Below, piece after piece: positions 23,993 through 33,291 of a stretch of DNA of 64,000 nt (the first letter of the stretch is position 1; the number at the start of each line of letters is the position of its first letter). Under the pieces are notes generated by a model. It saw only the letters and a program-made list of their open reading frames with translations. It had not been told where the DNA came from and made no database searches. Both the position numbers and the translations under genes were made by a program. The stretch spans positions 18,406 to 82,405 of the forward strand of contig CAZDCW010000003.1 of assembly GCA_964504135.1 (NCBI GenBank). Reading direction: 5' to 3'. The DNA comes from JACPTG01 sp964504135 (lineage in GTDB: Archaea; Nanobdellota; Nanobdellia; Woesearchaeales; UBA10216).

Positions 23993-26659
23993 ATGGAAGA
24001 CGAAAAGCCAGAGGCGGTAGCTGAGGAAATGGAGCTTGAGGAGGTAAAGGCGCCGGAGGCAGCTCCTGTGGAGAGGAAGCCTATTGAGGAGGAGCAGGTT
24101 GTTTACAAGCAGGTGAGCCAGGTTCAGTTTGGCCTTCTGAGCCCGAAGATGATAAAGAAGATGGCCTCTGCCAAGATTGTAACTCCTGAGCTTTATGACA
24201 AGGAAGGCTATCCTGTTGACGGCGGCCTGATGGACATAAGGCTTGGGGTGATTGACCCTGGCCTCAGGTGCAAGACCTGCGGCAGCAAGCTCAAGGAGTG
24301 CGTTGGCCACTTTGGCTATATTTCGCTCGCCAGGCCAATAATACATTTGAACTTTTCAGGGGTTATACTGACGCTTCTGAGGTGTACCTGCCGCGAGTGC
24401 GGCCGCATTTTGATTCCCCAGGACAAGCTGGACAAGTACTCGGAGAAGCTGAGGCAGTATGGGAAGGAGAAGGGTGAGGAGCTGCTGCGCAAGAAGATTA
24501 GGGAGGTAATCCAGCGGCTTGGGAACAAGTGCCCTCATTGCAAGGCCAAGCAGGGCAAGGTTGCCATAGAGAAGCCGACGACATTCCTTGAGGATGACAA
24601 GCGGATTTCGCCAATAGAGATCAGGACAAGGCTGGAGAAGATAAGCGATTCTGATGCAGAGCTTTTCGGCCTTAACACAAAGATTGCCAGGCCTGAATGG
24701 ACAGTCCTTACCGTCCTTCCGATTCCGCCGGTCACTATGCGGCCTTCGATTACCCTGGAGACAGGCGAGCGGAGTGAGGACGATTTGACTCATAAGCTGG
24801 GCGACATTGTCCGGATAAACCAGAGGCTGTTTGAGAATATTAACGCAGGCGCTCCTGAGATAATTGTTGAGGACCTTTGGGATTTGCTTCAGTATCACAT
24901 TACTACATTTTTTGACAATGAGGTGGCGCAGCTTCCTCCGGCAAGGCACAGGTCAGGCCAGCCTCTGAAGACGCTGACAGAGCGGATAAAGAGCAAGGAG
25001 GGAAGGATTAGGCATAACCTTGCGGGCAAGAGGACTAACTTCTCTGCAAGGACTGTTATCAGCCCTGACCCTATGCTGGACATTACTGAGGTTGGCGTTC
25101 CTGAGGTGATGGCTCTTAAGTTGACTGTGCCTGAAAGGGTCACCCAGTGGAACATGGGCTACCTGAAAAAATTTGTGGAGAAGGGCCCAAAGAAGTATCC
25201 TGGCGCCAATTACATTGTGAGGCCTGATGGGAAGAAGAAGAAGCTTACTGAGGAGACTATTGAGCAGGCCCTTGAGGAGCTGCAGCCTGGTTATGTTGTT
25301 GAAAGGCATCTGATGGACGGCGACATAGCGATATTCAACAGGCAGCCGTCCCTGCACAGGATGAGCATGATGGTCCATCATATTAGGGTTTTGCCTTTCA
25401 AGACCTTGAGGCTTAATCCCGCGGTGTGCTTCCCGTATAACGCAGACTTTGATGGCGATGAGATGAACCTTCATATCCCGCAGACTGAGGAGGCGATGGC
25501 CGAGGCCGAGATTCTGATGCTTGTCCAGACTCAGCTTATCAGCCCAAGGTATGGGCTTGCGGTCATTGGCTGCGTTCAGGATGCCATTTCAGGGAATTAT
25601 CTTCTTACCCAGAAAAGCTTTTCTATGGGCAGGGAGGCTGCTATAGACCTTCTTGCAAGGGCTGAGGTACCCGAGCTCGGGAGGCTTCCCAGGAAGGAAA
25701 CCGTTACAGGAAAGGAGATTTTCAGCGTCATTTTGCCTGAGGACTTCGGCTTTGTTGGGCGTTCAAAGTCGCCTGAGGAGCCTGAGGTTGTAATCGAGGG
25801 CGGGAAGCTGGTGTCAGGCGTGATGGACAAGAACAACCTGGGCGAGGGTTCAGGGCTGCTTCTCAGGAACATACATCATAAGTATGGCGAGAAGAAGGCT
25901 GTGGAGTTCATCGGGAAGGTTTTCAGGCTGGGCATTCAGGTTCTGATGAAAAGGGGCTTTACTACAACTGTGTCAGACACAGACCTTCCTGAAAAAATAA
26001 GCAGGGAGGTCAGGCAGTTGCTTGATTCAAGCAGAAATGGTGTAAATGAGCTGATAAGGCAGTACAGGGAGGGGCAGCTTGAGGCTTTCCCGGGAAGGAC
26101 GCTGAGGGAGACACTTGAGCTTAAGATTATGGAAGTGCTGAACAGGGCAAGGAATGAGGCTGGCCTTATAGTTTCCAGGAATGCTGACAGGAGCAGCCAT
26201 ACGATGATTATGGCGCTTTCAGGCGCAAGGGGCACTACCATCAACCTGGCCCAGATGGCCGCTACGGTTGGCCAGCAGGCCCTCAGGGCAAAGAGGATTG
26301 AAAAGGGGTATAAGCACCGCACCTTAAGCTGCTTTGAGAGGAATGACATCGGGCCAGAGGCGCATGGGTTTATCAAGAATTGTTTCAAGAAGGGCCTTTC
26401 CCCGCCTGAGTTCTTCTTCCAGGCAATGGTTGGCAGGGATAGCCTTATGGATACTGCGCTTAGGACGCCGAAATCAGGCTACCTGTACAGGAGGCTGGCC
26501 AACGCCATGCAGGACCTTAAGGTTGAGTACGATCATACGGTCAGGGATGCAAGCAGGAGGATTATCCAGTTTAGTTATGGCGAGGACGGGATTGACGTTT
26601 CAAAGTCAGAGGCTGGAAAGATAAATGTGAAGCGCATAATTGCCGAGGTCATGGAATAA
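23993..26659 (+). CDS. rpoA1: RNA polymerase subunit A'
   Basis: 888 residues. The catalytic magnesium loop is NADFDGDEMNLH (about 483-494). Zinc sites: CKTCGSKLKECVGHFG, and CTCRECG further on. The first ~40 residues are a Glu/Pro-rich extension (EEMELEEVKAPEAAP) before the usual start, unlike most archaeal A' subunits. It has the bridge helix and trigger loop region (GREGLMD-like motif reads GRDSLMDTALRT). Starts 2 nt after rpoB1. Confidence 0.96.
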   Translation: MEDEKPEAVAEEMELEEVKAPEAAPVERKPIEEEQVVYKQVSQVQFGLLSPKMIKKMASAKIVTPELYDKEGYPVDGGLMDIRLGVIDPGLRCKTCGSKLKECVGHFGYISLARPIIHLNFSGVILTLLRCTCRECGRILIPQDKLDKYSEKLRQYGKEKGEELLRKKIREVIQRLGNKCPHCKAKQGKVAIEKPTTFLEDDKRISPIEIRTRLEKISDSDAELFGLNTKIARPEWTVLTVLPIPPVTMRPSITLETGERSEDDLTHKLGDIVRINQRLFENINAGAPEIIVEDLWDLLQYHITTFFDNEVAQLPPARHRSGQPLKTLTERIKSKEGRIRHNLAGKRTNFSARTVISPDPMLDITEVGVPEVMALKLTVPERVTQWNMGYLKKFVEKGPKKYPGANYIVRPDGKKKKLTEETIEQALEELQPGYVVERHLMDGDIAIFNRQPSLHRMSMMVHHIRVLPFKTLRLNPAVCFPYNADFDGDEMNLHIPQTEEAMAEAEILMLVQTQLISPRYGLAVIGCVQDAISGNYLLTQKSFSMGREAAIDLLARAEVPELGRLPRKETVTGKEIFSVILPEDFGFVGRSKSPEEPEVVIEGGKLVSGVMDKNNLGEGSGLLLRNIHHKYGEKKAVEFIGKVFRLGIQVLMKRGFTTTVSDTDLPEKISREVRQLLDSSRNGVNELIRQYREGQLEAFPGRTLRETLELKIMEVLNRARNEAGLIVSRNADRSSHTMIMALSGARGTTINLAQMAATVGQQALRAKRIEKGYKHRTLSCFERNDIGPEAHGFIKNCFKKGLSPPEFFFQAMVGRDSLMDTALRTPKSGYLYRRLANAMQDLKVEYDHTVRDASRRIIQFSYGEDGIDVSKSEAGKINVKRIIAEVME

Positions 26660-26660
26660 G

Positions 26661-27800
26661 ATGGAGACTGAAGAGCTGCTGAAAAAATATGAGGACAGGC
26701 TCCCGTCAACTGTTATGGAGGAGGTTGTTGCCAATTTGCCGAAGAAGATTTCCGAGGCAAAGGCTAAGGAGATAATGGAAAGGGTTGAAAGCCAGTACAG
26801 GCAGATGCTCGCCGAGCCAGGCGAGAGCGTGGGCCTTATTTCTGCAGAGTCGATAGGAGAGCCCGGGACGCAAATGACGCTTAATACTTTTCACTTCGCA
26901 GGAGTAGCAGAAATGAACATCACGACAGGCCTGCCAAGGATAATTGAGATTTTGGACGGGAGGAAGAACATTGCCACTCCCATGATGGAGATTTTCCTCA
27001 GGAAGCCTTATTCGCAGGGCAAGGACATAAAGAAGATAGCGCTTTATGTGAAGGAGACCAGGCTGGCCGACATATCGTCTGAAATCGTCTTGAACCTCGC
27101 CGAGTCCCGGATTGAGGTATCCCTTGATGATGAGAAGGCAAGGGAGCTCAACATTACAGAGGCGAATCTCCTTAAGGCGCTGAAGAACACCAACAAGAAC
27201 CTGTCAGTTGAGGTTAAGAAGGGCGCTTTTATATTCAGGCTCAAGAGCAAGGAGGAAAACCCTAACGAGATATACAAGTACAAGGAAAAAATCAAGGACA
27301 GCTATATCAGGGGGGTTCGCGGAATCACACAGGTCCTTCCGGTGAAGAAGGATGGCGAGTTCATGATTATAACCTCAGGCAGCAACCTGAAGAAGATGCT
27401 TTCGCTTCCGTTCGTGGACGCTACAAGGACGACTACAAATGACATTTTTGAGATTGAGGAAGTGCTTGGCATTGAGGCGGCAAGGCAGGCGCTGATAAGC
27501 GAGGTGTTCAAGGTCATTGAGAACCAGGGGCTGAACGTTGACATCAGACATTTGATGCTGGTCGCTGACACAATGTGCTTCAACGGAAGCCTGAAGGGCA
27601 TTACAAGGTATGGGGTTGTGAGGGAGAAGGCGAGCGTGCTTGCCAGGGCTTCTTTTGAGACGCCGATAAAGCACATAATAAGCGCCTCGCTTACAGGAGA
27701 GATTGACAGGCTCAACTCTGTGGTTGAAAACGTGATGCTTAACCAGCCTGTGCCGATAGGGACCGGCCTGCCAAAGCTGGTTATGAAGGGGCAGGGATGA
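26661..27800 (+). CDS. rpoA2: RNA polymerase subunit A''
   Basis: 379 residues from ATG 26661, 1 nt after the A' stop. It carries the C-terminal part of the beta'-like subunit, with trigger-loop residues GEPGTQMTLNTFHFAGVAE and LPRIIEILDGRKNI, and ends DRLNSVVENVMLNQPVPIGTG. An earlier in-frame codon (26640) lies inside rpoA1 and was not chosen. Confidence 0.96.
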   Translation: METEELLKKYEDRLPSTVMEEVVANLPKKISEAKAKEIMERVESQYRQMLAEPGESVGLISAESIGEPGTQMTLNTFHFAGVAEMNITTGLPRIIEILDGRKNIATPMMEIFLRKPYSQGKDIKKIALYVKETRLADISSEIVLNLAESRIEVSLDDEKARELNITEANLLKALKNTNKNLSVEVKKGAFIFRLKSKEENPNEIYKYKEKIKDSYIRGVRGITQVLPVKKDGEFMIITSGSNLKKMLSLPFVDATRTTTNDIFEIEEVLGIEAARQALISEVFKVIENQGLNVDIRHLMLVADTMCFNGSLKGITRYGVVREKASVLARASFETPIKHIISASLTGEIDRLNSVVENVMLNQPVPIGTGLPKLVMKGQG

Positions 27801-28069
27801 GTGGAATGGACATTACATCCGAGTTAAAGAAGGCGATTAAGGAGAACAACGCGGTAATAGGCACTGAGAGGACCATAAAGGAGCTGAAGACAGGAAAGTT
27901 AGTGAAAGTGTATCTGTCAAGCAACTGCCCGGCGAGGGTAAAAGCGGATGTAGAAACTTACAGCAGGATGGCAAATGCGGCTGTGGAAATGCTTTCAGTT
28001 CCCAATGATGAGCTTGGCGTAATCTGCAAGAAGCCATACTCAATCTCAGTTCTCGGGCTCAAAGCATGA
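27797..28069 (+). CDS. rpl30e: ribosomal protein eL30
   Basis: 90 residues, L7Ae-like fold. Segments NAVIGTERTIKELKTGK and the RNA-contacting LSSNCPARVKADVETYSR are typical. Overlaps rpoA2 (ATGA) and nusA (ATGA). This position after rpoA2 is conserved in archaea. Confidence 0.92.
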   Translation: MSGMDITSELKKAIKENNAVIGTERTIKELKTGKLVKVYLSSNCPARVKADVETYSRMANAAVEMLSVPNDELGVICKKPYSISVLGLKA

Positions 28070-28488
28070 GCAGGCCAAAAATCCTTTACGACAGCAACAC
28101 TCTGCAGACAATAAGCCTCTTCGAAAGGATAACAGGGACTGAGGCCAAGGACTGCTTCACAAGCAACGAGACGCTCTATTTTGTGTTGGCAACAGAAAAC
28201 ATGGGCAAGGCAATAGGAAAGGATGGGGCCAGGATAAAGAGGCTGCAGGCAATGATGAACCGCAGGATCAGGCTGCTGGAGTTCAGCCCTGATTTGGCAA
28301 CATTTATAAAGAATCTGATTTATCCTACGAAGGCAAAGCAGGTAGTTGCCGACGGGGGAATCGTCACAATAACAGGGGAGGACGTAAAAGGCAGGGCAAT
28401 GCTCATAGGCAGGAACTCGTCAAACCTGCAAAGGCTGAAGGATATTGTGGGCCGGTATTTTGAGGTTACGGAGATAAGGGTTTCATAG
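28066..28488 (+). CDS. nusA: NusA-like KH protein
   Basis: 140 residues with two KH domains (ENMGKAIGKDGARIKRLQ; GRAMLIGRNSSNLQRLKDI) and without the N-terminal and S1 parts of bacterial NusA, as usual in archaea. It is thought to act in transcription elongation or termination; position in the RNA polymerase operon agrees. Confidence 0.92.
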   Translation: MSRPKILYDSNTLQTISLFERITGTEAKDCFTSNETLYFVLATENMGKAIGKDGARIKRLQAMMNRRIRLLEFSPDLATFIKNLIYPTKAKQVVADGGIVTITGEDVKGRAMLIGRNSSNLQRLKDIVGRYFEVTEIRVS

Positions 28489-28491
28489 CAT

Positions 28492-28929
28492 ATGTCAAAG
28501 AAAACACGCGGCCTGAACGCCGGGAAGAAGCTGAGGGAGAAGCGCGCCCGCTTTAGGTGGTCCCAGGAGAAGTACATCAAAAGGGTTCTTCAGCTGAAGG
28601 CGAGGTCAGATCCGCTTGAGGGCGCTTCACAGGCAAAGGGCTTGGTTCTGGAGAAGGTTGAGATTGAGGCCAAGCAGCCTAACTCAGCAATGAGGAAGGC
28701 TGTGAGGGTGCAGCTTATCAAAAATGGAAGGCAGGTCACTGCCTTCGCACCTGGTGACGGCGCCATTAAGATGATGGACGAGCACGATGAGGTGGTCATT
28801 GAGTGCATTGGCGGTAACAAGGGCCGTGCAAAGGGCGACATTCCTGGCGTCAGGTGGCAGGTGATTAAGGTAAATGACCAGTCGCTGAGGGCGCTCCTGT
28901 CAGGAAAGCTGGAGAAGGCTAGGAAGTAG
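28492..28929 (+). CDS. rps12: ribosomal protein uS12
   Basis: 145 residues. The decoding-site loop KQPNSAMRKAVRVQL and the C-terminal GRAKGDIPGVRWQV are diagnostic of the archaeal/eukaryal form. In most archaea rps7, then the elongation factor genes, follow; here the operon ends and R1 copy c begins about 60 nt downstream. Confidence 0.96.
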   Translation: MSKKTRGLNAGKKLREKRARFRWSQEKYIKRVLQLKARSDPLEGASQAKGLVLEKVEIEAKQPNSAMRKAVRVQLIKNGRQVTAFAPGDGAIKMMDEHDEVVIECIGGNKGRAKGDIPGVRWQVIKVNDQSLRALLSGKLEKARK

Positions 28930-28942
28930 GGCTTGTTTTGAT

Positions 28943-28967
28943 TAGTTAGTGGTTGGTTGTAGGTAGT
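28943..28967 (-). repeat. 25-nt flank repeat, inverted copy
   Basis: The complement reads ACTACCTACAACCAACCACT followed by AACTA, matching the 25-mers at 33639-33663 and 38419-38443 with a few changes. It lies upstream of R1 copy c in the opposite orientation to the copies downstream of the short R1 forms, as the two ends of a terminal inverted repeat would. Confidence 0.6.
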
Positions 28968-28993
28968 CTGTTTAATCCTATAGTACAAAGGTA

Positions 28994-29094
28994 TTGAACA
29001 TTCCAAAACAGTGCACGAAGCCAAACCGTATGCTTACCAATTCCCGAAAGGGGGATGCTAAAACAAGGCAGGAACAGCCTGCTACAGTGAGTTA
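28994..29094 (+). repeat. R1 structured repeat, copy c
   Basis: Starts TTGAACATTCCAAAACAGTG; core ACCGTATGCTTACCAATTCC, CCC-GAAA-GGG hairpin, then a GCAGG-AACAG-CCTGC hairpin and TACAGTGAGTTA. Upstream similarity to copy d (GTACAAAGGTATT against GTACAAGGCATT) suggests the element is longer on its 5' side. It occupies the gene-free stretch between rps12 and the 89-aa membrane gene. Confidence 0.8.
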
Positions 29095-29157
29095 GGATAG
29101 GCGGCTATTGAAGATAAGCATAATCTTTATAACCCCGGATTCCTGCAAATTCCCTTT

Positions 29158-29427
29158 ATGTTGCTTGTCCGGGCTGTTAAGTTCGTCCTCTTCTCCGTTA
29201 TCATGATTGGTCTGGTGAAGCTGCAGACAGTCCCTGCCTATTTCATGGTCATCATAGGCGCTTGTTTTCTGATTTACGGGCTTTCCGGGATAGTCACGCG
29301 GGATTTTTACAGGTTTCCACTTTATTCGGCGGCAGCCCTGTGCATCCTGATTGTTTTGGTCGGTTACGCCAGCGTTTACATTCTTGCTGCGATGTTATTT
29401 GCCCTTATGCTTGACGTCTTTGTATAG
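29158..29427 (+). CDS. small membrane protein, 89 aa
   Basis: Three predicted membrane helices (about 4-24, 27-46, 55-88) with few charged residues. Not recognised. TATA box TCTTTATAACC sits 28 nt before the ATG, giving a leaderless message. The 3' end overlaps the convergent HD gene by 33 nt. Confidence 0.6.
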   Translation: MLLVRAVKFVLFSVIMIGLVKLQTVPAYFMVIIGACFLIYGLSGIVTRDFYRFPLYSAAALCILIVLVGYASVYILAAMLFALMLDVFV

Positions 29428-29898
29428 CTCGGCTTCCAGCTTCAGTACAAGGGGCTCTGCCCTTGTGATTTTTTCCTGGTATTGCGGATACCTTTTCCTC
29501 AGGTCTGCAAGCCTCTCCTTTACAGGAACTACCTTGTGGTGCATTACCCGCTTGTCCGCGTAGTATAGTACTTTCTGCTCTATCGTCTTTGGGCGGTTTT
29601 TCCTGTCAAGGATGTAGTGCAGGGGATGGCTCAGGATTACTTCCGCAACTTCCCTGTAGCCATGCTTCACAAGCAGGTTAAAGCCTGCCTTTTCATGCTC
29701 TGGCTGCAGCTTGCCAATGTCATGGAGGATTGCTGATGAGTCCAGCAGCCTGAGGTTCACTTTTTTCCCCTTTTTGTCCAGTTCTGCCGCAACTTCAGCA
29801 GCAACCCGTGACACGACTATGCTGTGCCTTATTACATTGTCAGGCACGTTGTGCTGCCAGAGCAGCTGGAAGGACTCCTGCCTTGAGGGGATTGCCAC
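29395..29898 (-). CDS. HD-domain phosphohydrolase
   Basis: 167 residues. HD signature: H in DNVIRHSIVVSRVA, then SAILHDIGKLQPEHEKAG, with a later metal-binding Asp in LYYADKRV. Archaeal HD proteins of this size (TIGR00295-like) probably act on nucleotides or cyclic nucleotides; the substrate is unknown. GTG 29898 was chosen because a TATA box lies 27 nt before it; the ~80 codons upstream are not HD-like. Confidence 0.8.
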   Translation of the reverse strand: MAIPSRQESFQLLWQHNVPDNVIRHSIVVSRVAAEVAAELDKKGKKVNLRLLDSSAILHDIGKLQPEHEKAGFNLLVKHGYREVAEVILSHPLHYILDRKNRPKTIEQKVLYYADKRVMHHKVVPVKERLADLRKRYPQYQEKITRAEPLVLKLEAELYKDVKHKGK

Positions 29899-29920
29899 GC
29901 GGTAACAAGGCGGGATGGGC

Positions 29921-29930
29921 TTTAATAAAA
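29921..29930 (-). promoter_or_regulatory. TATA box of the HD gene
   Basis: TTTTATTAAA on the minus strand, 27 nt before GTG 29898. The divergent SpoIIM-like gene has its own box about 20 nt further on (AGTATTTAATG on the plus strand). Confidence 0.55.
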
Positions 29931-29977
29931 GTTTGCACTCCGAAAAGTATTTAATGCAGGCCCGCGCTGGGTGGATT

Positions 29978-30829
29978 ATGGTTCTTGAGCTCCTGATAAA
30001 CCCGAAGGCGGCTGAGAGGAGTCCTTGGGAGCTTTTCTTCTTCGGGCTCGTGTATGCAAGCATAGCGATTGTCCTGGCGATGTGGATTTTCGCGGAGAAG
30101 GTGGGCCTGGTAATGGTGTTCCTTACCACCCTGTCATGCACTTATCTTATTCAGAGGACCCTCCGGATGGAGGAGAGGAAGGACCAGAAGTTCGCCAGCG
30201 AGATTAGGCTGCTCAGGGAGCATGGGAAGGCCCTTACTTTTTTCATGTTCCTTTTCCTTGGCTTTACGGTTGCGTTCTCTTTGTGGTACATCCTGGCTCC
30301 GGCTGAGACTGCCCAGCGGATATTCGGGATTCAGATTGAGACGATTGAGTCCATAAACTCGGCTGTGACAGGCAACGCCATGTCAGGGGCTGCAGCGTTC
30401 ACCAAGATATTCGCAAACAACATGCGTGTGCTTCTTTTCAGCTTTATCTTTGCAATCTTCTATGGGGCAGGTGCTGTTTTCATCCTTGCCTGGAACGCGG
30501 CTGTTGTCGGGACAGCTATTGGCAGCTTTGCCAGGTCTGGGCTGGCAGCGCTGGCAAATAAGGTTGGCCTGCTCGGAGTTGGCCATTATCTTGCAACCTA
30601 TTCCCTGGGCCTGCTGAAATACATGACTCACGGCTGGCTTGAGATACTTGCTTATTTCACCGCAGCCCTTGCTGGCGGGATTCTTTCTATGGCGCTGGTG
30701 AAGCACAGCCTTGGGAGTGAAGCTTTTAGGAGGACCCTGCGGGACTCGGTGGACCTTGCTCTTCTTAGTGTTTTGATGATTGTTGCCGCGGCAGGAATAG
30801 AGGTCTTTATCACTCCTGTTCTTTTTTAG
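29978..30829 (+). CDS. SpoIIM-like integral membrane protein (DUF95)
   Basis: 283 residues, about six membrane helices. The conserved pattern FTKIFANNMRVLLFSFIFA and GAGAVFILAWNAAVVG, then HGWLEILAYFTAALAG, is that of the SpoIIM/DUF95 family, which is widespread in archaea and of unknown function. ATG 29978 lies 28 nt after a TATA box (GTATTTAATG), so the message is leaderless. Confidence 0.8.
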   Translation: MVLELLINPKAAERSPWELFFFGLVYASIAIVLAMWIFAEKVGLVMVFLTTLSCTYLIQRTLRMEERKDQKFASEIRLLREHGKALTFFMFLFLGFTVAFSLWYILAPAETAQRIFGIQIETIESINSAVTGNAMSGAAAFTKIFANNMRVLLFSFIFAIFYGAGAVFILAWNAAVVGTAIGSFARSGLAALANKVGLLGVGHYLATYSLGLLKYMTHGWLEILAYFTAALAGGILSMALVKHSLGSEAFRRTLRDSVDLALLSVLMIVAAAGIEVFITPVLF

Positions 30830-31914
30830 GCTCTTAGCAGTTCTTGGTAGAGTTCCAGGTGCCGTTTTATGTTCTCTTCTATGCTGAATTTCCTGGGCCT
30901 TGATTTGGCGTACTTTCCTTTGTGCACCTTTTCCACCGCGGCAGCGATTGATTCAGGGTTTCTGGGCTCTGCCAGCAGGTATTTTCCTGACACTATCTCT
31001 GGAAGGGAGTTGATGCTGCTCGCCACAACAGGCTTTCCCATTGCGCAGGCCTCGGCAGCGACGTATCCAAAGCCTTCTGCAAGGCTTGGCACGACGATGC
31101 AGTCAGCGGCTGCTATGTAGTCTGGAAGCCTTTCATGGCTGACTGGCGGTATCAATATGGCCCTGCTGCTTGCCTCAAGTATTTTCCTTACCCTTGAATA
31201 CCTGTCACTGTAGTCTGGAGTTATGATAAAGACCCATTTTAGGTTTGCAATTTTTGCCTTTTCCACAGCCATGGCCGCATACTCTATTCCTTTGCTGGGC
31301 GCGGCCCGGCCATATGTCAGGCATACGAAGCTGTTTCCGAGGCCAAGCTGCTTTCTTAATTTCTCGCCTTTGTGCTTTCTCGGGTTGAAGTGCGAATAGT
31401 CAACTCCGTTGTATATTACTGTTGAGTTTGGCTTTTTCAGCTGCCTTTTTGTTGATTCTGAAACGCATATATACCGGTCAAAGGGAATTCTGTATATGCA
31501 CCATTCCATGAAATTAAGGATGGCTGCCTTTACCTCCCCGACATCAGTGTACTCTTTCCATTTGCCTGTCCACACCTCATGGACTGTTATCACCGCAGGC
31601 CTTCCGGAAAAAAGCGAGGCGATGAAGGCGGGTGCTGCTGATGCGAATGTGGTGGCGTGTATTATGTCAGCGTTCCTTGCGAGTGCAACAGCTTTTGGGA
31701 TGCAGAGTATGGCGTACAGGTACCTGTTGGGCGCATCTATCCTGTGTATCTTTACGCCGTTAAGTACCTCATGGCTTTTGCTTCCTGGAACCTTCCTTGT
31801 CAGTACAGTTACCTGCTGTCCTTTTGCCACAAGCCCTTCTGCAAGGTTTTTGAACAGCGTTTCAGCTCCTCCCTTGAATGGCCAGTAGTTGTCGAGTATG
31901 AAGAGTATTTTCAT
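30826..31914 (-). CDS. glycosyltransferase family 4
   Basis: 362 residues, GT-B fold. The N-terminal glycine-rich loop is YWPFKGGAETLFKNLA; the C-terminal donor site has the EGFGYVAAEACAMGKPVVAS motif, where the first E of ExxxxxxxE is catalytic. It probably transfers a sugar from a nucleotide donor to a lipid-linked or surface glycan. It may feed the N-glycosylation route of the STT3 enzyme nearby; this is inferred. ATG 31914 was chosen from the MKILFILDN start. Confidence 0.85.
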   Translation of the reverse strand: MKILFILDNYWPFKGGAETLFKNLAEGLVAKGQQVTVLTRKVPGSKSHEVLNGVKIHRIDAPNRYLYAILCIPKAVALARNADIIHATTFASAAPAFIASLFSGRPAVITVHEVWTGKWKEYTDVGEVKAAILNFMEWCIYRIPFDRYICVSESTKRQLKKPNSTVIYNGVDYSHFNPRKHKGEKLRKQLGLGNSFVCLTYGRAAPSKGIEYAAMAVEKAKIANLKWVFIITPDYSDRYSRVRKILEASSRAILIPPVSHERLPDYIAAADCIVVPSLAEGFGYVAAEACAMGKPVVASSINSLPEIVSGKYLLAEPRNPESIAAAVEKVHKGKYAKSRPRKFSIEENIKRHLELYQELLRA

Positions 31915-31939
31915 CGCGTATGTGTCATAGAAGTAAGTC

Positions 31940-32059
31940 CTAGTCCCATAGCCTTCTTGCTTCATCCTTTAGCTCCTGGGCTGTCTTGTCTGTTTCCCAA
32001 AAAATCTGCTCAGGTCGGCTTTCATCCGGTTTTATTTTTGCTTCATATTTAACGTAACG
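31940..32059 (-). pseudogene. possible small gene remnant
   Basis: A 39-codon open stretch ending ETDKTAQELKDEARRLWD looks protein-like (acidic, helical) but has no usable start codon in frame near a promoter. It lies 25 nt upstream of the glycosyltransferase. It may be a degraded gene or use a rare start. Confidence 0.25.
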
Positions 32060-32129
32060 TGCAGATAAATGTGGCCAATATTTAAGCTTTCGCAAAAATT
32101 TATAGCTTGTGCAATAAAACAGGCCTCGT

Positions 32130-32942
32130 ATGAATATACGCTCATCTGTAACGCTTAACGACAGCAACAGGATGCCCTGGCTTGGCCTTGGCACTTGGAG
32201 AAGCCCGCCCGGAAAAGCCACAGAGCAGGCTGTTTTATGGGCTTTGGAGGCAGGTTACAGGCATGTAGATACCGCTGCAGTCTATGGCAATGAGCAGAGT
32301 GTTGGCGCAGCTGTGCAAAAAAGCGGCATTTCAAGGGACGAAATCTTCATAACGACCAAGCTGTGGAACGCCGGCCATTCCAATCCCCGAAAGGCGCTGC
32401 AGCAAAGCCTGAGTAGGCTCGGTATGGGTTATGTGGACCTTTACCTGATTCATTTCCCTGTAAGGCAGCGCCTCTCATCCTGGCGTGTCCTTGAGCAGCT
32501 CCAGAAAGACGGCCTGTGCAGGTCAATTGGCGTCAGCAACTTCACTGTCAGGCATCTAAAGGAGCTTCTGCCTTCTGCTAAGGTGATTCCTGCTGTGAAC
32601 CAGGTTGAGTTCAACCCTTACCTCTATCAGAGTGGGCTTCATGGGTTCTGCACAAAAAATAAGGTCCAGCTTGAGGCCTACAGCCCCCTTGCCCAGGGCG
32701 AGAAGCTGACGGACCCTAAGCTCGTATCCCTTGCCGCCAAATACAGCCGTTCACCTGCCCAGATTCTTATCAGGTGGTGCCTCCAGAAGAGGCTTGTTGT
32801 TATTCCCAAATCAGTCCATAGGGAATTCATATTCCAGAATGCTGATGTCTTCGGCTTTAGCATAAAAAAGGAAGACCTGGTTTTGCTGGACAGCTTTGAT
32901 GAGAACCTCCGCCTCTGCTGGGACCCGACTGATGCGCCGTGA
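32130..32942 (+). CDS. aldo/keto reductase
   Basis: 270 residues, TIM barrel. The catalytic tetrad is visible: Asp in GYRHVDTAAVYGNE, Tyr of VYGNE, Lys of ITTKLW, His of YLIHFP. The NADPH-binding IPKSVHREF motif is near the C-terminus. It reduces aldehydes or ketones; substrate not evident. A TATA-like AAATTTATAGC sits about 31 nt before the ATG. Confidence 0.9.
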   Translation: MNIRSSVTLNDSNRMPWLGLGTWRSPPGKATEQAVLWALEAGYRHVDTAAVYGNEQSVGAAVQKSGISRDEIFITTKLWNAGHSNPRKALQQSLSRLGMGYVDLYLIHFPVRQRLSSWRVLEQLQKDGLCRSIGVSNFTVRHLKELLPSAKVIPAVNQVEFNPYLYQSGLHGFCTKNKVQLEAYSPLAQGEKLTDPKLVSLAAKYSRSPAQILIRWCLQKRLVVIPKSVHREFIFQNADVFGFSIKKEDLVLLDSFDENLRLCWDPTDAP

Positions 32943-32944
32943 GT

Positions 32945-33291
32945 TTATTCTTCAGGGTTGTAGACTTTGAGGCCTTCCTTGGCAGCGGCGATGTTAAGGT
33001 TTTTGTCCGCCGAAATAAATTCCATTTGTTCTGTGGCATTTGTCAAAGCAGAGTAAAGGTGAATTGCATCATTGACGGTTAAATGGTGCTTTATAATGTA
33101 ATCAACGGCAAAGGTCATTGCCAATGAGGTTATTTCCGCCAGAATTATCAAATCGTTGTCAGTCAGGTCTCTTATGTCAGACGTGAACTCGCTTATCGCC
33201 TCAGACACTTCTTTCGAAGTGAGGCTTTTGATTCTTCCCAGCTTATCGAATGCAGATATTACCTCTCCTATGAGCAGTATTGAGGAGGCTA
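32945..33291 (-). pseudogene. VapC-type PIN toxin lacking its N-terminus
   Basis: The frame encodes the middle and end of a PIN domain (LASSILLIGEVISAFDKLG; TVNDAIHLYSAL; FISADKNLNIAAAKEGL) with the later acidic residues. The first strand with the catalytic DxN is missing: reading upstream, the frame runs into the antitoxin gene with no ATG, GTG or TTG before it. GTG 33208 could start a still shorter product. It is probably an inactive toxin left after an internal deletion joining the antitoxin end to the toxin middle. Confidence 0.65.
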
